From positions 1 to 64,000 of the forward strand of contig NZ_JALKII010000009.1 of assembly GCF_023051175.1 (NCBI RefSeq): a DNA stretch of 64,000 nt, read 5' to 3'. This DNA is from Alcanivorax quisquiliarum (GTDB lineage: Bacteria > Pseudomonadota > Gammaproteobacteria > Pseudomonadales > Alcanivoracaceae). The translations under genes and the position numbers were made by a program. Under the pieces are notes generated by a model that searched no databases, was not told where the DNA came from, and saw only the letters and a program-made list of their open reading frames with translations. Within the stretch, counting starts at the first letter, position 1. Every line of letters begins with the position of its first letter. Positions 33,402 to 42,839 of the stretch are shown here, in pieces.

Positions 33402-34472
33402 TCAATATAGGAAATAGTATTGGCGTGTTTCTATGGATTGAAAGGACAACACTCTCTTTTTTGCTCCAAGAACTGTAAGGTAATCTGTAGTTCCATTGGC
33501 ACAAACTAGCTGTTCTTTAGGCTTAAAAACATAGTCATCTGGATATGTTTTACTCGTATGAATATATATAAAAGGATTGCTTCGACCACCAGAATAGGTG
33601 CTAGTGACAAGAATTCCATTTTTTACAGACTGCACAACTTTAAAATTCCCTATGTCATAAACGTAAGAATTATCAACCCTAAAACCAGGATTTCCTATTG
33701 ATGCATAAAGAGGCATGTTTCCAATAAAGTTTAGTTTTTTCATTCCCTCACAGCCACTACTTGAAGAAACTTCAATAAATACCTTTTCCTCTTTACTTCT
33801 CCCTTTATTCTCTGCAAGTTTTGCAATCTCTCTAAACTTCAATGTTTCTTCATCTAACCGATTTAAATAGTCACTAAAGCCTGTATTGTTGTCTGAGATG
33901 TACTTATCGAGAATACTAATAGCTATAGGGTTACCTCCGTTTCTTTCGTATGGTTTAGATACGCAGTCTTTTTCTTTTATATTCATAGAGGAACAATACG
34001 CAAGCATACTGCTTGTTGAATAGCCTGAACCGCTAGAAATCATTCTTCCGCTTGTATTATTTGAAACAACGACATTATGAAAGTCACTCGAAGCTAGTTC
34101 TAGTTTATTTAAATACCATTTTCTAGTTTCCTCTATCTCTTGGTAAGTGGCTGTACTTGCCTCGAAATAATTTATCAAGGACTCAAGGCTGGAATTTTGC
34201 TCTTCAATTTTATTTTTTAGTCTATTCCTCTCGTCTTCCAGTTTGGAATAAAACACCTCTACATCAGTAGATGGAATTATCCTTAGTTCGCCATTATGAA
34301 CTAGAGGGTAACCTCCACCTAATTCTGTAATCATTAAAGAGGATTTTTTCTCAGACCACTTGGCTGCATCATTAGCAAACTTCTCTTCTGGAGTCATACT
34401 AGGTTTTACAAGAGAGGTAACGGTGTTACATCCAGATACTAAAAATAATAAAAACAACAATAATATCTTCAT
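33402..34472 (-). CDS. Unknown cassette lipoprotein
   Basis: A 356-residue lipoprotein: signal peptide MKILLLFLLFLVSGC with lipobox VSGC at residues 12-15. Residues about 70-115 form a coiled coil (FYSKLEDERNRLKNKIEEQN). The rest is Ser/Asn/Tyr-rich with no recognised family. Base composition is strikingly A/T-rich compared with the housekeeping genes, so recent acquisition is likely. Position +2 lacks Asp (CNTV), so outer-membrane sorting is expected. Cassette 2. Confidence 0.75.
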   Translation of the reverse strand: MKILLLFLLFLVSGCNTVTSLVKPSMTPEEKFANDAAKWSEKKSSLMITELGGGYPLVHNGELRIIPSTDVEVFYSKLEDERNRLKNKIEEQNSSLESLINYFEASTATYQEIEETRKWYLNKLELASSDFHNVVVSNNTSGRMISSGSGYSTSSMLAYCSSMNIKEKDCVSKPYERNGGNPIAISILDKYISDNNTGFSDYLNRLDEETLKFREIAKLAENKGRSKEEKVFIEVSSSSGCEGMKKLNFIGNMPLYASIGNPGFRVDNSYVYDIGNFKVVQSVKNGILVTSTYSGGRSNPFIYIHTSKTYPDDYVFKPKEQLVCANGTTDYLTVLGAKKRVLSFQSIETRQYYFLY

Positions 34473-34517
34473 ACATTTATCCCTTTGGTCGGATTCAACA
34501 ACCGACCATGATTACAC

Positions 34518-34593
34518 ATAACGTTTGTAATAAGCGGCGCGAGGAATGAGCGTCCGGCGACCGCAGGGAGCATACTTGATTACTTGGTTATGC
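34518..34593 (-). other. attC site 16 (cassette 1)
   Basis: 76 bp; ends ATAACGT and GTTATGC; close relative of attC site 5. Confidence 0.87.
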
Positions 34594-34595
34594 AT

Positions 34596-35468
34596 TTACT
34601 CACTACTGCCATTCTTTGACGCCAGCTCTATCAATTCAGTAAATAACTCTTCATGCTTATCCAGGTCACTTGCTTGAAGGCGGATCCGATACCTGCCCCA
34701 CCTGCTGTCGTAATCCATAAGATCTAATCCAGCTTGCTCAAGGCGTTCCTCCAGTTCGGGAGATCGCTTCAGGCGAGGCTCAAAACGCATGAAGTTTTTC
34801 TTAGGCCGAAAAACAAGGAAGTTGCTTGGAATTCCCTGCTTAGCTAAACCTATGTAGAATTTGTTGTACTTGAGTTCAAGTGCGCTATCAAACCTCTGCG
34901 CTATCTCTAGTATTTTATCAGCCATCTGCACTGTTTTCTTTGATCCACGAGATTCCCAGTATGCTCTGTCGGTAGTCTCTTGAACTTCCTCATCGTCATC
35001 CACAAGCCCCAATGTCATTTGATCAAGAACTGTCGTAAAAACCAGGCCCACCTTTCCATCCAGCCGAAGTGCGTTCATTTGTATTGCTACAATCGGAATC
35101 ATGCCGTTGAATAAGCTAATCACATTAAGAAATCGACTTGTAATATCTTCTGCAACGATTACGGCTACGTGGTCATACTGCGGATAACGCTTTCTCTCAA
35201 TATCCCAATACTCAATTGTTCTAATGATATGACTTTCATCTGTAGCCCCTAGCTGAATTTCGACTTCGTAGCGTCTATTTGAGTCAGCATCTTGTAGTAA
35301 AAGATCAAGACGCCCAGCTCGAGGCTGAATTCTTTCTTTATCTTTCAGAACCACATCGCCAAACCCGAGAACTGATGGGTCGTCCGCAATTCTGTCTTGC
35401 ACCCAACGCTCGTTCAATTCCGAATGGTTCTTAACTGATATTTTCTCGAACTTGGCAAATTCAACCAC
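34596..35468 (-). CDS. PD-(D/E)XK nuclease-like protein, first cassette
   Basis: A 290-residue protein at the integrase-proximal position. Residues 45-75 contain RAGRLDLLLQDADSNRRYEV followed by EIQLG: Asp55, and an E-x-E-x-Q element (68-72), the layout of a PD-(D/E)XK nuclease active site (D, then E/Q-x-K/Q on the next strand). The following helix (HIIRTIEYWDIERKRYP) also fits. The C-terminal half (about 180-290) is basic and may be substrate-binding. Restriction, repair or defence roles are possible. The usual Lys is replaced by Gln, so activity needs proof. First cassettes are closest to the integron promoter and are normally best expressed. Confidence 0.65.
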   Translation of the reverse strand: MVEFAKFEKISVKNHSELNERWVQDRIADDPSVLGFGDVVLKDKERIQPRAGRLDLLLQDADSNRRYEVEIQLGATDESHIIRTIEYWDIERKRYPQYDHVAVIVAEDITSRFLNVISLFNGMIPIVAIQMNALRLDGKVGLVFTTVLDQMTLGLVDDDEEVQETTDRAYWESRGSKKTVQMADKILEIAQRFDSALELKYNKFYIGLAKQGIPSNFLVFRPKKNFMRFEPRLKRSPELEERLEQAGLDLMDYDSRWGRYRIRLQASDLDKHEELFTELIELASKNGSSE

Positions 35469-35472
35469 TACT

Positions 35473-35693
35473 TACTCCTTTCATTGCATAACAGCAATTA
35501 GGACGAAGGCTCGCATATCCAATAACGACGCCTTCGCCATATCATCCCGACAATTAGTATATATTTTCAAAAAACTAATATTATTCAGCGAGTTAGCCTT
35601 CGCCACCCATAACGACTTCCCATTCGCTTGACTTCCACATTTCCCCCTCCCAATAATACTGCCCATACGGACAGCCATGATAAAGGAGACACC
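35473..35693. promoter_or_regulatory. Candidate attI/Pc region
   Basis: This 221-bp A/T-rich gap separates the first cassette from the divergent intI remnant, where attI and the cassette promoter normally lie. A GTTATGC-type core is at 35486-35492 (GCATAAC on the plus strand). GCCTTCGCCA occurs twice (35551-35560 and 35598-35607) and inverted as GACGAAGGC at 35502-35510, like the direct and inverted repeats of attI sites. No experimental attI is known to me to compare with, so boundaries are uncertain. Confidence 0.5.
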
Positions 35694-35975
35694 ATGCACA
35701 AGGAAGGTGCCGGCCAGCCTCGGCTACGCGATCAATTTCGCAATGCGATCCGTGTTCGCCATTACAGTATCCGTACGGAGAAAACGTATTGGTACTGGAT
35801 ACGTTATTTCATACGTTTCCATAAGCTCAAACATCCCCTGGCAATGCCTGAACAAGATGCCGGCGCATTTCTTAGCTGGCTTGCCACTGAACGTGATATC
35901 CAGCCGCAACGCAGAATCAGGCCCTCAATGCGCTTGTTTTTCTTTACCACTATTCATTGAAACAGCCCTCAAGCG
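35694..35975 (+). pseudogene. intI: Integron integrase remnant
   Basis: ATG 35694 with a perfect AAAGGAGACACC ribosome site starts a typical IntI N-terminus: DQFRNAIRVRHYSIRTEKTY, then WYWIRYFIRFHKLKHP and AFLSWLATERD. Near 35905 a one-base deletion shifts the frame; the continuation ATQNQALNALVFLYHYSLKQ is readable from 35906. After about 95 codons homology is lost. The whole catalytic part (the Arg, H-x-x-R, Tyr residues of tyrosine recombinases) is missing. The gene is divergent from the array, as in functional integrons, so the array was built by this integrase lineage and then frozen. Confidence 0.92.
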
Positions 35976-36052
35976 ACTCCAGCATCACCAAAATTCGCAT
36001 CTCCCGCTTTCCTCAGCCCCAGCTCAGAACCTCCAAGGCAGGTAAACCCACC

Positions 36053-36451
36053 CTATCCCCCTAAAGCCCGCTGAACCACCACCCAACACAACCCCACCCC
36101 AAACACATACGTCCCCACAGCCCCCACAAACCGCATCGGATTAGGCTTTGCCATTGTCTTCGGAAACAATATCCCCGCCACAAACAGAAACCGACACGCC
36201 GTAACCAGCACCACACACCACCACACCCAGGTCGGGTTGCTATTCAGGCTGACCAGATAAATCATTACCATCAGAGCCGGCGCATATTCGGCAGTGTTCG
36301 AATGCGCTCGCACCCATTTGTGCAGTGTGTCTTCGGGATCGCTTGAGTGGCCGATAAGGGTATTGAATCTCCCTCTCCCAACCGTCACGAGCACACCCAA
36401 CATGATCAGCAGGAAAAACAACAGCGCAATGCAGATATAATAAGTATTCAC
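36053..36451 (-). CDS. MAPEG-family membrane protein
   Basis: A 132-residue protein with four membrane segments. The MAPEG signature is DTLHKWVRAHSNTAEYAPAL, and the later NPMRFVGAVGTY is typical of bacterial members (membrane-associated proteins in eicosanoid and glutathione metabolism). The start is GTG 36451 with AGGGA 5-6 nt upstream; an ATG-started longer frame is not supported. Stop lies within the tail of the shifted intI remnant. It is just outside the integron, on the side opposite the other MAPEG gene. Confidence 0.85.
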   Translation of the reverse strand: MNTYYICIALLFFLLIMLGVLVTVGRGRFNTLIGHSSDPEDTLHKWVRAHSNTAEYAPALMVMIYLVSLNSNPTWVWWCVVLVTACRFLFVAGILFPKTMAKPNPMRFVGAVGTYVFGVGLCWVVVQRALGG

Positions 36452-36855
36452 AGATATCCCTTTCTGATTAAGCCAACCATCCCAGTCAGAGCGACCGATT
36501 GCAGCGCAACCACACGTCACCTGGCGCAACACCCGCTAAACACCGTGGCTTCAACCACGCTACCGCCCTGCCCAACATCCCGCGCACTCCCAAACCCGGG
36601 CGCCACGGCGAGCATCTCTCCAATTCTCTATTTTTTAATAAAAAATATCGGCGCAGCGGCTCTTTCTATTTAGGTTCTCTTCGAGAGCCTGCCTATCCGC
36701 CAGTAACCCTTTCGTCAGATACTGCCCGCCCGAAAGTGTGATGGCAACCACAAAAAAGCCCCGCACATGGCGGGGCTTTTTGTTTACCTTTTGCTTACCT
36801 TTTTGCTTGACTACTGCTCAGCTCTTCATAGCAGCAGGCAGCGCTCACCACAGGC
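36452..36855. other. Intergenic region between MAPEG and ilvN
   Basis: 404 bp without a supported gene. It holds a small CGTGG...CCACG hairpin at about 36542-36557 and the strong terminator described below. Confidence 0.4.
36752..36781. terminator. Bidirectional terminator after ilvBN
   Basis: AAAAAAGCCCCGC-ACATG-GCGGGGCTTTTT: a 7-bp GC stem flanked by A and T runs, so it can stop transcripts on both strands. It lies 75 bp past the ilvN stop. Confidence 0.9.
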
Positions 36856-37347
36856 TCAAAGGCTCAACACCTTCTCCCCGCGTGAAATGCCGCTCACACC
36901 CGAGCGCACCACTTCCAGCACCTGGGTTTCACCAATGGCGTTGATGAATGCATCCAGTTTGTCGCTGGCACCAGCAAGCTGCACGGTGTAAACCGAGCTG
37001 GTGACGTCGACGATTTGCCCGCGGAAAATATCCACGGTGCGCTTCACTTCAGCGCGCTGGGCGCCGGTGGCTTTCACCTTGATCAGCATCAGTTCGCGTT
37101 CGATGTGGCTGCCTTCGGTGAGGTCCACCAGCTTTACCACTTCGATCAGTTTGTTCAGATGCTTGGTGATGCGCTCGATGGTGCGGTCGTCACCAAAGGT
37201 GGTCAGTGTCAGGCGCGACAGGGTGTTGTCTTCGGTCGGCGCCACGGTCAGGGTTTCGATGTTGTATCCACGTTGCGAGAACAGGCCGACTACGCGTGAC
37301 AGGGCGCCCGGCTCGTTCTCCATCAGAATCGAGATAATGCGTCGCAT
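36856..37347 (-). CDS. ilvN: Acetolactate synthase small subunit
   Basis: A 163-residue regulatory subunit (IlvH/IlvN type). An N-terminal ACT domain (RRIISILMENEPGALSRVVG, about 1-75) binds valine and makes the enzyme sensitive to feedback inhibition. The C-terminal domain activates the catalytic subunit. Its ATG overlaps the ilvB stop (TGATG), so translation is coupled. An upstream in-frame codon would add nine residues and is not needed. Confidence 0.96.
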   Translation of the reverse strand: MRRIISILMENEPGALSRVVGLFSQRGYNIETLTVAPTEDNTLSRLTLTTFGDDRTIERITKHLNKLIEVVKLVDLTEGSHIERELMLIKVKATGAQRAEVKRTVDIFRGQIVDVTSSVYTVQLAGASDKLDAFINAIGETQVLEVVRSGVSGISRGEKVLSL

Positions 37348-39068
37348 CAGGTTCGCTCCGTCTTGCTCAGCCACATGTCACGCATGGCGCCGTCTGCAAT
37401 CTGCATCGGGTACACATGCTCGTTCGGGTCCACGTAGATATCCATGAACACCAGGCGATCTTTCAGGCTGAAGGCTTTTTCCATGGCACCTTCAAGCTCT
37501 TCGAAGCGATCCACCTTGATGCCGACGTGGCCGTAGGACTCCGCCAGCTTGACAAAGTCCGGCAGCGATTCCATGTAGGAGGAGCTGTGGCGGCCGCCGT
37601 ATTGCATGTCCTGCCATTGGCGCACCATGCCCAGTGCCTGGTTGTTGATGTTGATGATCTTGATCGGCAGGCCGTATTGCAGGCAGGTGGACAGCTCCTG
37701 GATGTTCATCTGGATGCTGCCTTCGCCGGTCACGCAGGCGACGGTGGCGTCGGGGAATGCAAACTGCACGCCCATGGCGGCCGGCAGGCCGAAGCCCATG
37801 GTGCCCAGGCCACCGGAGTTGATCCAGCGGCGCGGTTTGTCGAAGCCGTAGAACTGCGCGGCGAACATCTGGTGCTGGCCCACGTCGCTGGTGACGTAGG
37901 CGTCGCCTTTGGTGATGCGATGCAGTGCTTGCACGACTTGCTGCGGCTTCATCAGGCCGCCTTCGTTCACTTCGTAACGCAGGCCGTGCACTTTGCGCCA
38001 GCCTTCGATCTCTTCCCACCAGCGGGCCAGGGCTTTCTGATCCGGCTGGCCGCCGTGTTCTTCGAGCATGCCGATCATGTCCTCCAGCACTTGCTGCACC
38101 GGGCCGACGATCGGCACATCGGCGCGCACGTTCTTGGAAATCGTCGCCGGGTCTACATCAATGTGGATGATGGTGGCGCTGGGGCAATATTTGCTGGTGT
38201 CGTTGGTGGCACGGTCATCAAAGCGCGCACCGATCGCCATGATCAGATCGGCGTTGTGCATCACCATGTTGGCTTCGTAGGTGCCGTGCATCCCGAGCAT
38301 GCCGACAAACTGCTTGTCGCTGGCCGGGAAACTGCCCAAGCCCATCAGGGTGTTGGTGACCGGGAAACCGAGCTTGTGCGCCAGCTTGATCAGCAGGTCG
38401 CTGGCGTTGCCGCTGACGACGCCACCGCCGGCATAAATGACCGGGCGCCGGGCTTTCATCAACTCTTCCACCGCCTTGCGGATCTGGCCGGAGTGGCCCC
38501 GCGCAACTGGCGTGTAGGAGCGCATCTTGATCTTTTTCGGGTACTCGTACGGCAGCTTCACCTGCGGCGAGGTCTTGTCCTTGGGAATATCGACCAGCAC
38601 CGGGCCGGGGCGGCCGGTCGTGGCGATATAGAACGCCTTGCGCATGATCTCGGGGATATCCTGCGTCTCGCGCACCATGAAGCTGTGCTTCACGATCGGG
38701 CGGCAGATGCCGACCATGTCGGTCTCCTGAAAGGCATCGTCGCCGATCCAGTCGGAGCGCACCTGGCCGGAAATCACGATCATGGGAATGGAATCCATGT
38801 AGGCGGTGGCAATGCCTGTCACAGCGTTGGTGGCGCCGGGGCCGGAGGTTACCAGCACCACGCCGGGCTTGCCGGTGGCGCGGGCGTAGCCGTCGGCGGC
38901 GTGGGTGGCGGCCTGCTCGTGGCGCACCAGCACGTGCTGGACTTTATCTTGCTGGAAGATGGCGTCGTAAATGTGCAGTACCGCGCCGCCAGGATAGCCA
39001 AAAAGGTATTCAACCCCCTCGTCCTGCAAGGCACGGATGACCATTTCCGCACCGGATAGCTTTTCCAC
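37347..39068 (-). CDS. ilvB: Acetolactate synthase large subunit
   Basis: The catalytic, thiamine-diphosphate-dependent subunit that makes acetolactate or acetohydroxybutyrate. It contains the catalytic Glu in [18 protein letters not shown], the FAD-binding middle domain, and the TPP motif TGEGSIQMN through [11 protein letters not shown]. The GTG at 39068 is chosen because GAGG lies 8 nt upstream and family proteins start near EKLSGAEM; a longer frame to 39110 would overlap the candidate leader ORF. ilvC and pssA, which often follow ilvBN directly, lie 33 kb away on the same strand. Confidence 0.95.
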   Translation of the reverse strand: MEKLSGAEMVIRALQDEGVEYLFGYPGGAVLHIYDAIFQQDKVQHVLVRHEQAATHAADGYARATGKPGVVLVTSGPGATNAVTGIATAYMDSIPMIVISGQVRSDWIGDDAFQETDMVGICRPIVKHSFMVRETQDIPEIMRKAFYIATTGRPGPVLVDIPKDKTSPQVKLPYEYPKKIKMRSYTPVARGHSGQIRKAVEELMKARRPVIYAGGGVVSGNASDLLIKLAHKLGFPVTNTLMGLGSFPASDKQFVGMLGMHGTYEANMVMHNADLIMAIGARFDDRATNDTSKYCPSATIIHIDVDPATISKNVRADVPIVGPVQQVLEDMIGMLEEHGGQPDQKALARWWEEIEGWRKVHGLRYEVNEGGLMKPQQVVQALHRITKGDAYVTSDVGQHQMFAAQFYGFDKPRRWINSGGLGTMGFGLPAAMGVQFAFPDATVACVTGEGSIQMNIQELSTCLQYGLPIKIININNQALGMVRQWQDMQYGGRHSSSYMESLPDFVKLAESYGHVGIKVDRFEELEGAMEKAFSLKDRLVFMDIYVDPNEHVYPMQIADGAMRDMWLSKTERT

Positions 39069-39082
39069 AACTGTCACCTCAG

Positions 39083-39154
39083 TCAGACTGCCACGCAGCA
39101 AAGCGCGCACGAAACCACCACGGCCGGCGGCCTGCGCAGCAGGAAATTAGTCAT
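39083..39154 (-). CDS. Candidate 23-residue leader peptide of ilvBN
   Basis: ATG 39154 opens a 24-codon frame ending 14 nt before the ilvB start. The product has Leu-Leu, then Pro-Pro-Ala-Val-Val-Val, and ends Cys-Cys-Val-Ala-Val, so it is rich in the pathway end-products valine and leucine, as in the ivbL leader of E. coli. The ribosome site is weak (CGGA). There is no room for a terminator between it and ilvB, so control would have to be translational or by RNA folding inside the leader (GGCCGCCGGCC is self-complementary). Inferred. Confidence 0.45.
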   Translation of the reverse strand: MTNFLLRRPPAVVVSCALCCVAV

Positions 39155-39463
39155 TGGGTTGTCCGCAGATAGAAAACCCTACGTTGGTTTCCCGTGGCTC
39201 TTGCGGAGGTGGCCGACAAGAACGCGGACAGACGGATGCTGGGACGATGTGGCAGTGTCACTGCTGTGTGGACGCCACGGTAATGACGCCCCCGGCCCCG
39301 GCCTCGCTGTCACTTGGGTAAAGTGCAGGGGTCCCGATTTCCGGAAGCCTCGATTGTCGCAGATTTGTGCGGGGTGTCAAACACTTGCGGTTGCGGGGAA
39401 TGGCGCCCGGCAGGCATGCTATGGCGGGCCTGATCAGGGCTTTTCAGTGCACGGGGGTAGCTG
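39155..39463. other. Divergent promoter region of ilvB and DUF4124 gene
   Basis: 309 bp between divergent genes with no supported gene. Promoters of both are expected. CACTT-GGGTA-AAGTG at about 39312-39326 is a short dyad of unknown role. Confidence 0.35.
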
Positions 39464-39907
39464 ATGAAACCGATAATAACCATATTGGCCGCGATCGTGC
39501 TGGCATCTTCGCCGGCAGTGGCCAATACCTTCTATCGCTGGGTGGACGATAACGGCGTTACTCACTATGCCGAGCGGCCGCCAGAAGGGCGCGCCAGCGA
39601 GGCAGTGCGCACCTGGGGAGCGCCATCATCCGATCAGGGCCGGGCGCTTGAGGCGCTGGAAGCACGGCGGGAGTCGCGGGCCGAAGCCCGCCAGCAGTCC
39701 GAGGGCGAGCAGGCTGGCAGTGCGCCGGCTGCGCCGCAGCCACCGGAAGAATACTGCCAGCAGCACCGCAGCAATCTTGATGTGCTGACGCAGCGCCCGA
39801 TTGTGCGCCGCACCGACCCGGAAACGGGCGAGCAGGTCACCTTGGATGCGGAGCAGCGCGAGGCGATGATAGCCGAGACGCGACAGGCGCTGGCAGCGTG
39901 TGGCTGA
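39464..39907 (+). CDS. DUF4124 domain periplasmic protein
   Basis: A 147-residue exported protein: signal peptide ending near PAVA (20), then the DUF4124 motif NTFYRWVDDNGVTHYAERPP (21-40). A charged Arg/Glu-rich segment and an end rich in Ala follow. Two Cys residues (about 97 and 146) may pair. Members are common single-copy envelope proteins of unknown function. Expressed divergently from ilvB. Confidence 0.88.
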   Translation: MKPIITILAAIVLASSPAVANTFYRWVDDNGVTHYAERPPEGRASEAVRTWGAPSSDQGRALEALEARRESRAEARQQSEGEQAGSAPAAPQPPEEYCQQHRSNLDVLTQRPIVRRTDPETGEQVTLDAEQREAMIAETRQALAACG

Positions 39908-40220
39908 CACCACGACAGCCTGAAAGGCAGCTCACGGGTGTGTCCATCAGCCAAGCACAGTAATTGAAGGCATGGGCGTGCGGCCACTCCCCCTACGCCA
40001 GAACTCAGGCGTATAGCTGAGGCGGCCCCGCCACACCGGCAGGGAATGGTGTTCTCATCGGGAAGACGAACTTCGCCACGGCAGCCTGGCAGCCGCTTGA
40101 GGGGCAGCGCCGACCGGCGTTTCCCCCTCGCCCACCGGGAGCGAGGGAGAAAAGCGCTCGCAGGCTCTCTCCTTGAAAGCCCCCTACCGCCCCTGATCGC
40201 CTCTCTACCTCAAAGGCGTC
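39908..40220. other. 313-bp gap between DUF4124 and clpB ends
   Basis: Convergent gene ends. No gene is supported. A hairpin CCCTCGC...GCGAGGG at 40125-40147, resembling the REP-like repeats at 7849-7891, could act as a bidirectional end for both transcripts. Confidence 0.4.
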
Positions 40221-42800
40221 TCAATGCGCCTTGCTGAAGCTGAGCGCTTCACCGTCCGCGCCCACCTGAATCACATCGCCCGCGCTGAAATCACCACGCA
40301 AAATGGCGCTGGCCAATGGATTCTCCACTTTTTGCTGGATGGCGCGCTTCAGGGGCCGGGCACCATAGACCGGATCGAAACCGGCCTCCACCAGCTGATC
40401 CAGCGCCGCATCGCTGAGTGCCAGCCGCATGTCGCGCTCGGCCAGGCGTTTGCGCAGGGCGTCCAGCTGGATGTCGGCGATGCCGCGAATCTGGCTTTTC
40501 TCCAGCGGATGGAACACCACCACTTCGTCTACCCGGTTGATGAATTCCGGGCGGAAGTGCTGGCCCACCACTTCCAGCACGGCGGCTTTCATGGCGTCGT
40601 ACTGATCGTCGCCGGCCATGCGCTGGATCAGATCCGAGCCCAGGTTCGAGGTCATCACGATCACAGTGTTACGGAAATCCACCGTGCGCCCCTGGCCATC
40701 GGTGAGGCGGCCGTCGTCCAGCACTTGCAGCAGGATGTTGAACACATCCGGGTGGGCTTTTTCCACTTCATCGAGCAGCAGCACGGAATACGGTTTGCGG
40801 CGCACGGCTTCGGTGAGATAGCCGCCTTCCTCGTAACCCACATAACCCGGCGGTGCGCCAATCAGCCGGGCCACGGAGTGCTTCTCCATGAACTCGGACA
40901 TATCGATACGCACCATGGCATCGGTGGTATCGAACAGAAATTCCGCCAGCGCCTTGCACAGCTCGGTCTTGCCCACGCCGGTGGGGCCGAGGAACAGGAA
41001 GGAGCCGTTGGGCCGGTTCGGGTCAGACAGCCCGGCACGGGAGCGGCGCACGGCATTGGAGACGGCTTCCACCGCCTCATCCTGGCCGACCACGCGCTGG
41101 TGCAATGCTTCTTCCATGCGCAGCAATTTGTCGCGCTCACCTTCGAGCATTTTCGAGACGGGAATGCCGGTCCATTTGGAGACGACTTCCGCGATCTCTT
41201 CATCGGTGACTTTGTTGCGCAGCAGCTGGGTTTCCTGCGGCTCCTGGTTCTGCGCCTCGGCCACTTTCTTTTCCAGCGCAGGGATGGCGCCGTATTGCAG
41301 CTCTGACATGCGCGTCAGATCACCGGCGCGCCGGGCCTGATCCATTTCCACACGGGCTTTTTCCAGCTCGGCTTTTATTTCCTGAGCGCCTTGCAGGCTC
41401 GCTTTTTCTGCATCCCATATTTCGCGCAGGTCAGCGTATTCTTTCTCCAGCCGCTGGATATCATCTTCCAGTTTTTCAAGCCGTTTGCGGCTGGCCTCGT
41501 CTTCCTCCTTGCGCAGCGCTTCGCGCTCCATTTTCAATTGGATCAGGCGGCGATCCAGGCGATCCATTTCTTCCGGCATGGAATCGATTTCCATACGGAT
41601 ACGGCTGCCGGCTTCGTCCACCAGATCAATCGCTTTATCAGGCAATTGCCGGTCGGTGATATAGCGCTGGGAAAGTTTTGCTGCGGCCACTATCGCGCCA
41701 TCGGTAATTTCCACGCCGTGGTGCACTTCGTAGCGTTCTTTCAAACCACGCAGGATAGCGATGGTGTCTTCCACTGTCGGCTCATCCACCAGCACTTTCT
41801 GGAAGCGACGTTCAAGCGCGGCATCTTTTTCGATGTACTGGCGATATTCGTCCAGGGTGGTCGCGCCGACACAATGCAGCTCGCCACGCGCCAGCGCGGG
41901 CTTGAGCATGTTGCCTGCATCCATGGCGCCATCGGCCTTGCCGGCACCGACGACGGTGTGCATTTCATCGATAAACAGAATGACGCGCCCTTCCTGCTTG
42001 GCCAGCTCGTTCAGCACGGCCTTCAGGCGCTCTTCGAATTCGCCGCGATATTTTGCACCGGCGATCAGTGCCGCCATATCCAGCGACAGCACGCGCTTGT
42101 CTTTCAGCCCCTCGGGCACTTCGCCATTGACGATGCGTTGCGCCAGCCCTTCGACAATGGCGGTTTTCCCCACGCCCGGTGCGCCGATCAGCACCGGGTT
42201 GTTCTTGGTGCGGCGCTGAAGCACCTGCACCGTGCGGCGAATCTCGTCATCGCGGCCGATAACCGGATCGAGCTTGCCTTCTTCGGCGCGCAGGGTGAGA
42301 TCGACGGTGTATTTATCCAGCGCTTCGCGCTTGTCTTCGGCATTGGGATCGTTCACGGATTCGCCTCCGCGCACTTCATCAATTTTCTGCGCCAGGGTCG
42401 CTTTCTTTACGCCGGCGGTTTTCATGATCTTGCCCAGCTCGCCGGCATCATCGCAGGCCGCCAGCAACACTACCTCGCTGGAGATATATTCGTCCCCACG
42501 CTGCTGCGCTTCACGATCAGCCAGGTTCAACAAGTTGGCCAGATTGCGGGAGAGTTGAATCTCGCCGGTGAATTGCGAGACTTGCGGCAGGCGCTCCACG
42601 GCCAGTTGCAAGGCGGTTTCAAGATCGGCCACATTGACGCCGGCTTTTTGCAATATCGGCCGGGCGCTGCCGCCCCGGGCGCGCAGCAACGCGAGCATCA
42701 GGTGCAGCGGTTCGATAACGCTATGGCTGCCCCCTACGGCCAGCGACTGTGCATCGCTGAGGGCTTCTTGCAGGCGGCTGGTAAAACGGTCAGGACGCAT
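40221..42800 (-). CDS. clpB: ClpB protein disaggregase
   Basis: The 859-residue Hsp100 ATPase that resolves aggregates with DnaK. Order: N-terminal Clp repeat domain (1-145), AAA1 (Walker [10 protein letters not shown], Walker [11 protein letters not shown]), the coiled M domain (about 395-525, for example [20 protein letters not shown]), AAA2 ([23 protein letters not shown]) and the C-terminal oligomerisation domain. All key residues are intact. GGAGG lies 10 nt before ATG 42800, a little far. A sigma-32-type promoter is at 42840-42868, consistent with heat-shock control. Confidence 0.97.
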   Translation of the reverse strand: MRPDRFTSRLQEALSDAQSLAVGGSHSVIEPLHLMLALLRARGGSARPILQKAGVNVADLETALQLAVERLPQVSQFTGEIQLSRNLANLLNLADREAQQRGDEYISSEVVLLAACDDAGELGKIMKTAGVKKATLAQKIDEVRGGESVNDPNAEDKREALDKYTVDLTLRAEEGKLDPVIGRDDEIRRTVQVLQRRTKNNPVLIGAPGVGKTAIVEGLAQRIVNGEVPEGLKDKRVLSLDMAALIAGAKYRGEFEERLKAVLNELAKQEGRVILFIDEMHTVVGAGKADGAMDAGNMLKPALARGELHCVGATTLDEYRQYIEKDAALERRFQKVLVDEPTVEDTIAILRGLKERYEVHHGVEITDGAIVAAAKLSQRYITDRQLPDKAIDLVDEAGSRIRMEIDSMPEEMDRLDRRLIQLKMEREALRKEEDEASRKRLEKLEDDIQRLEKEYADLREIWDAEKASLQGAQEIKAELEKARVEMDQARRAGDLTRMSELQYGAIPALEKKVAEAQNQEPQETQLLRNKVTDEEIAEVVSKWTGIPVSKMLEGERDKLLRMEEALHQRVVGQDEAVEAVSNAVRRSRAGLSDPNRPNGSFLFLGPTGVGKTELCKALAEFLFDTTDAMVRIDMSEFMEKHSVARLIGAPPGYVGYEEGGYLTEAVRRKPYSVLLLDEVEKAHPDVFNILLQVLDDGRLTDGQGRTVDFRNTVIVMTSNLGSDLIQRMAGDDQYDAMKAAVLEVVGQHFRPEFINRVDEVVVFHPLEKSQIRGIADIQLDALRKRLAERDMRLALSDAALDQLVEAGFDPVYGARPLKRAIQQKVENPLASAILRGDFSAGDVIQVGADGEALSFSKAH

Positions 42801-42839
42801 CAGTCGTGTGCCTCCGAAATAGTTCAGGAATTACCCGAC

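Larger units (their letters stand above)
24978..35693 (-). mobile_element. Integron cassette array, 16 attC sites
   Basis: Sixteen imperfect palindromes with attC core ends (AAC...GTT, typically TAACGCC...GTTAGGC read on the plus strand) separate short single-gene units. All genes that I can place point left, away from a broken divergent intI at 35694, the standard integron layout. Stop codons of several cassette genes lie inside the attC (for example 25783, 28776, 29278, 32559). Sites vary from 46 to 134 bp, unlike the uniform VCR sites of Vibrio. The region is visibly more A/T-rich than its flanks. Confidence 0.93.

Noticed and set aside
37416-39059. 547-codon plus-strand ORF opposite ilvB
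   Set aside because: Mirror of a strongly conserved gene; His/Ala/Val-rich antisense composition.
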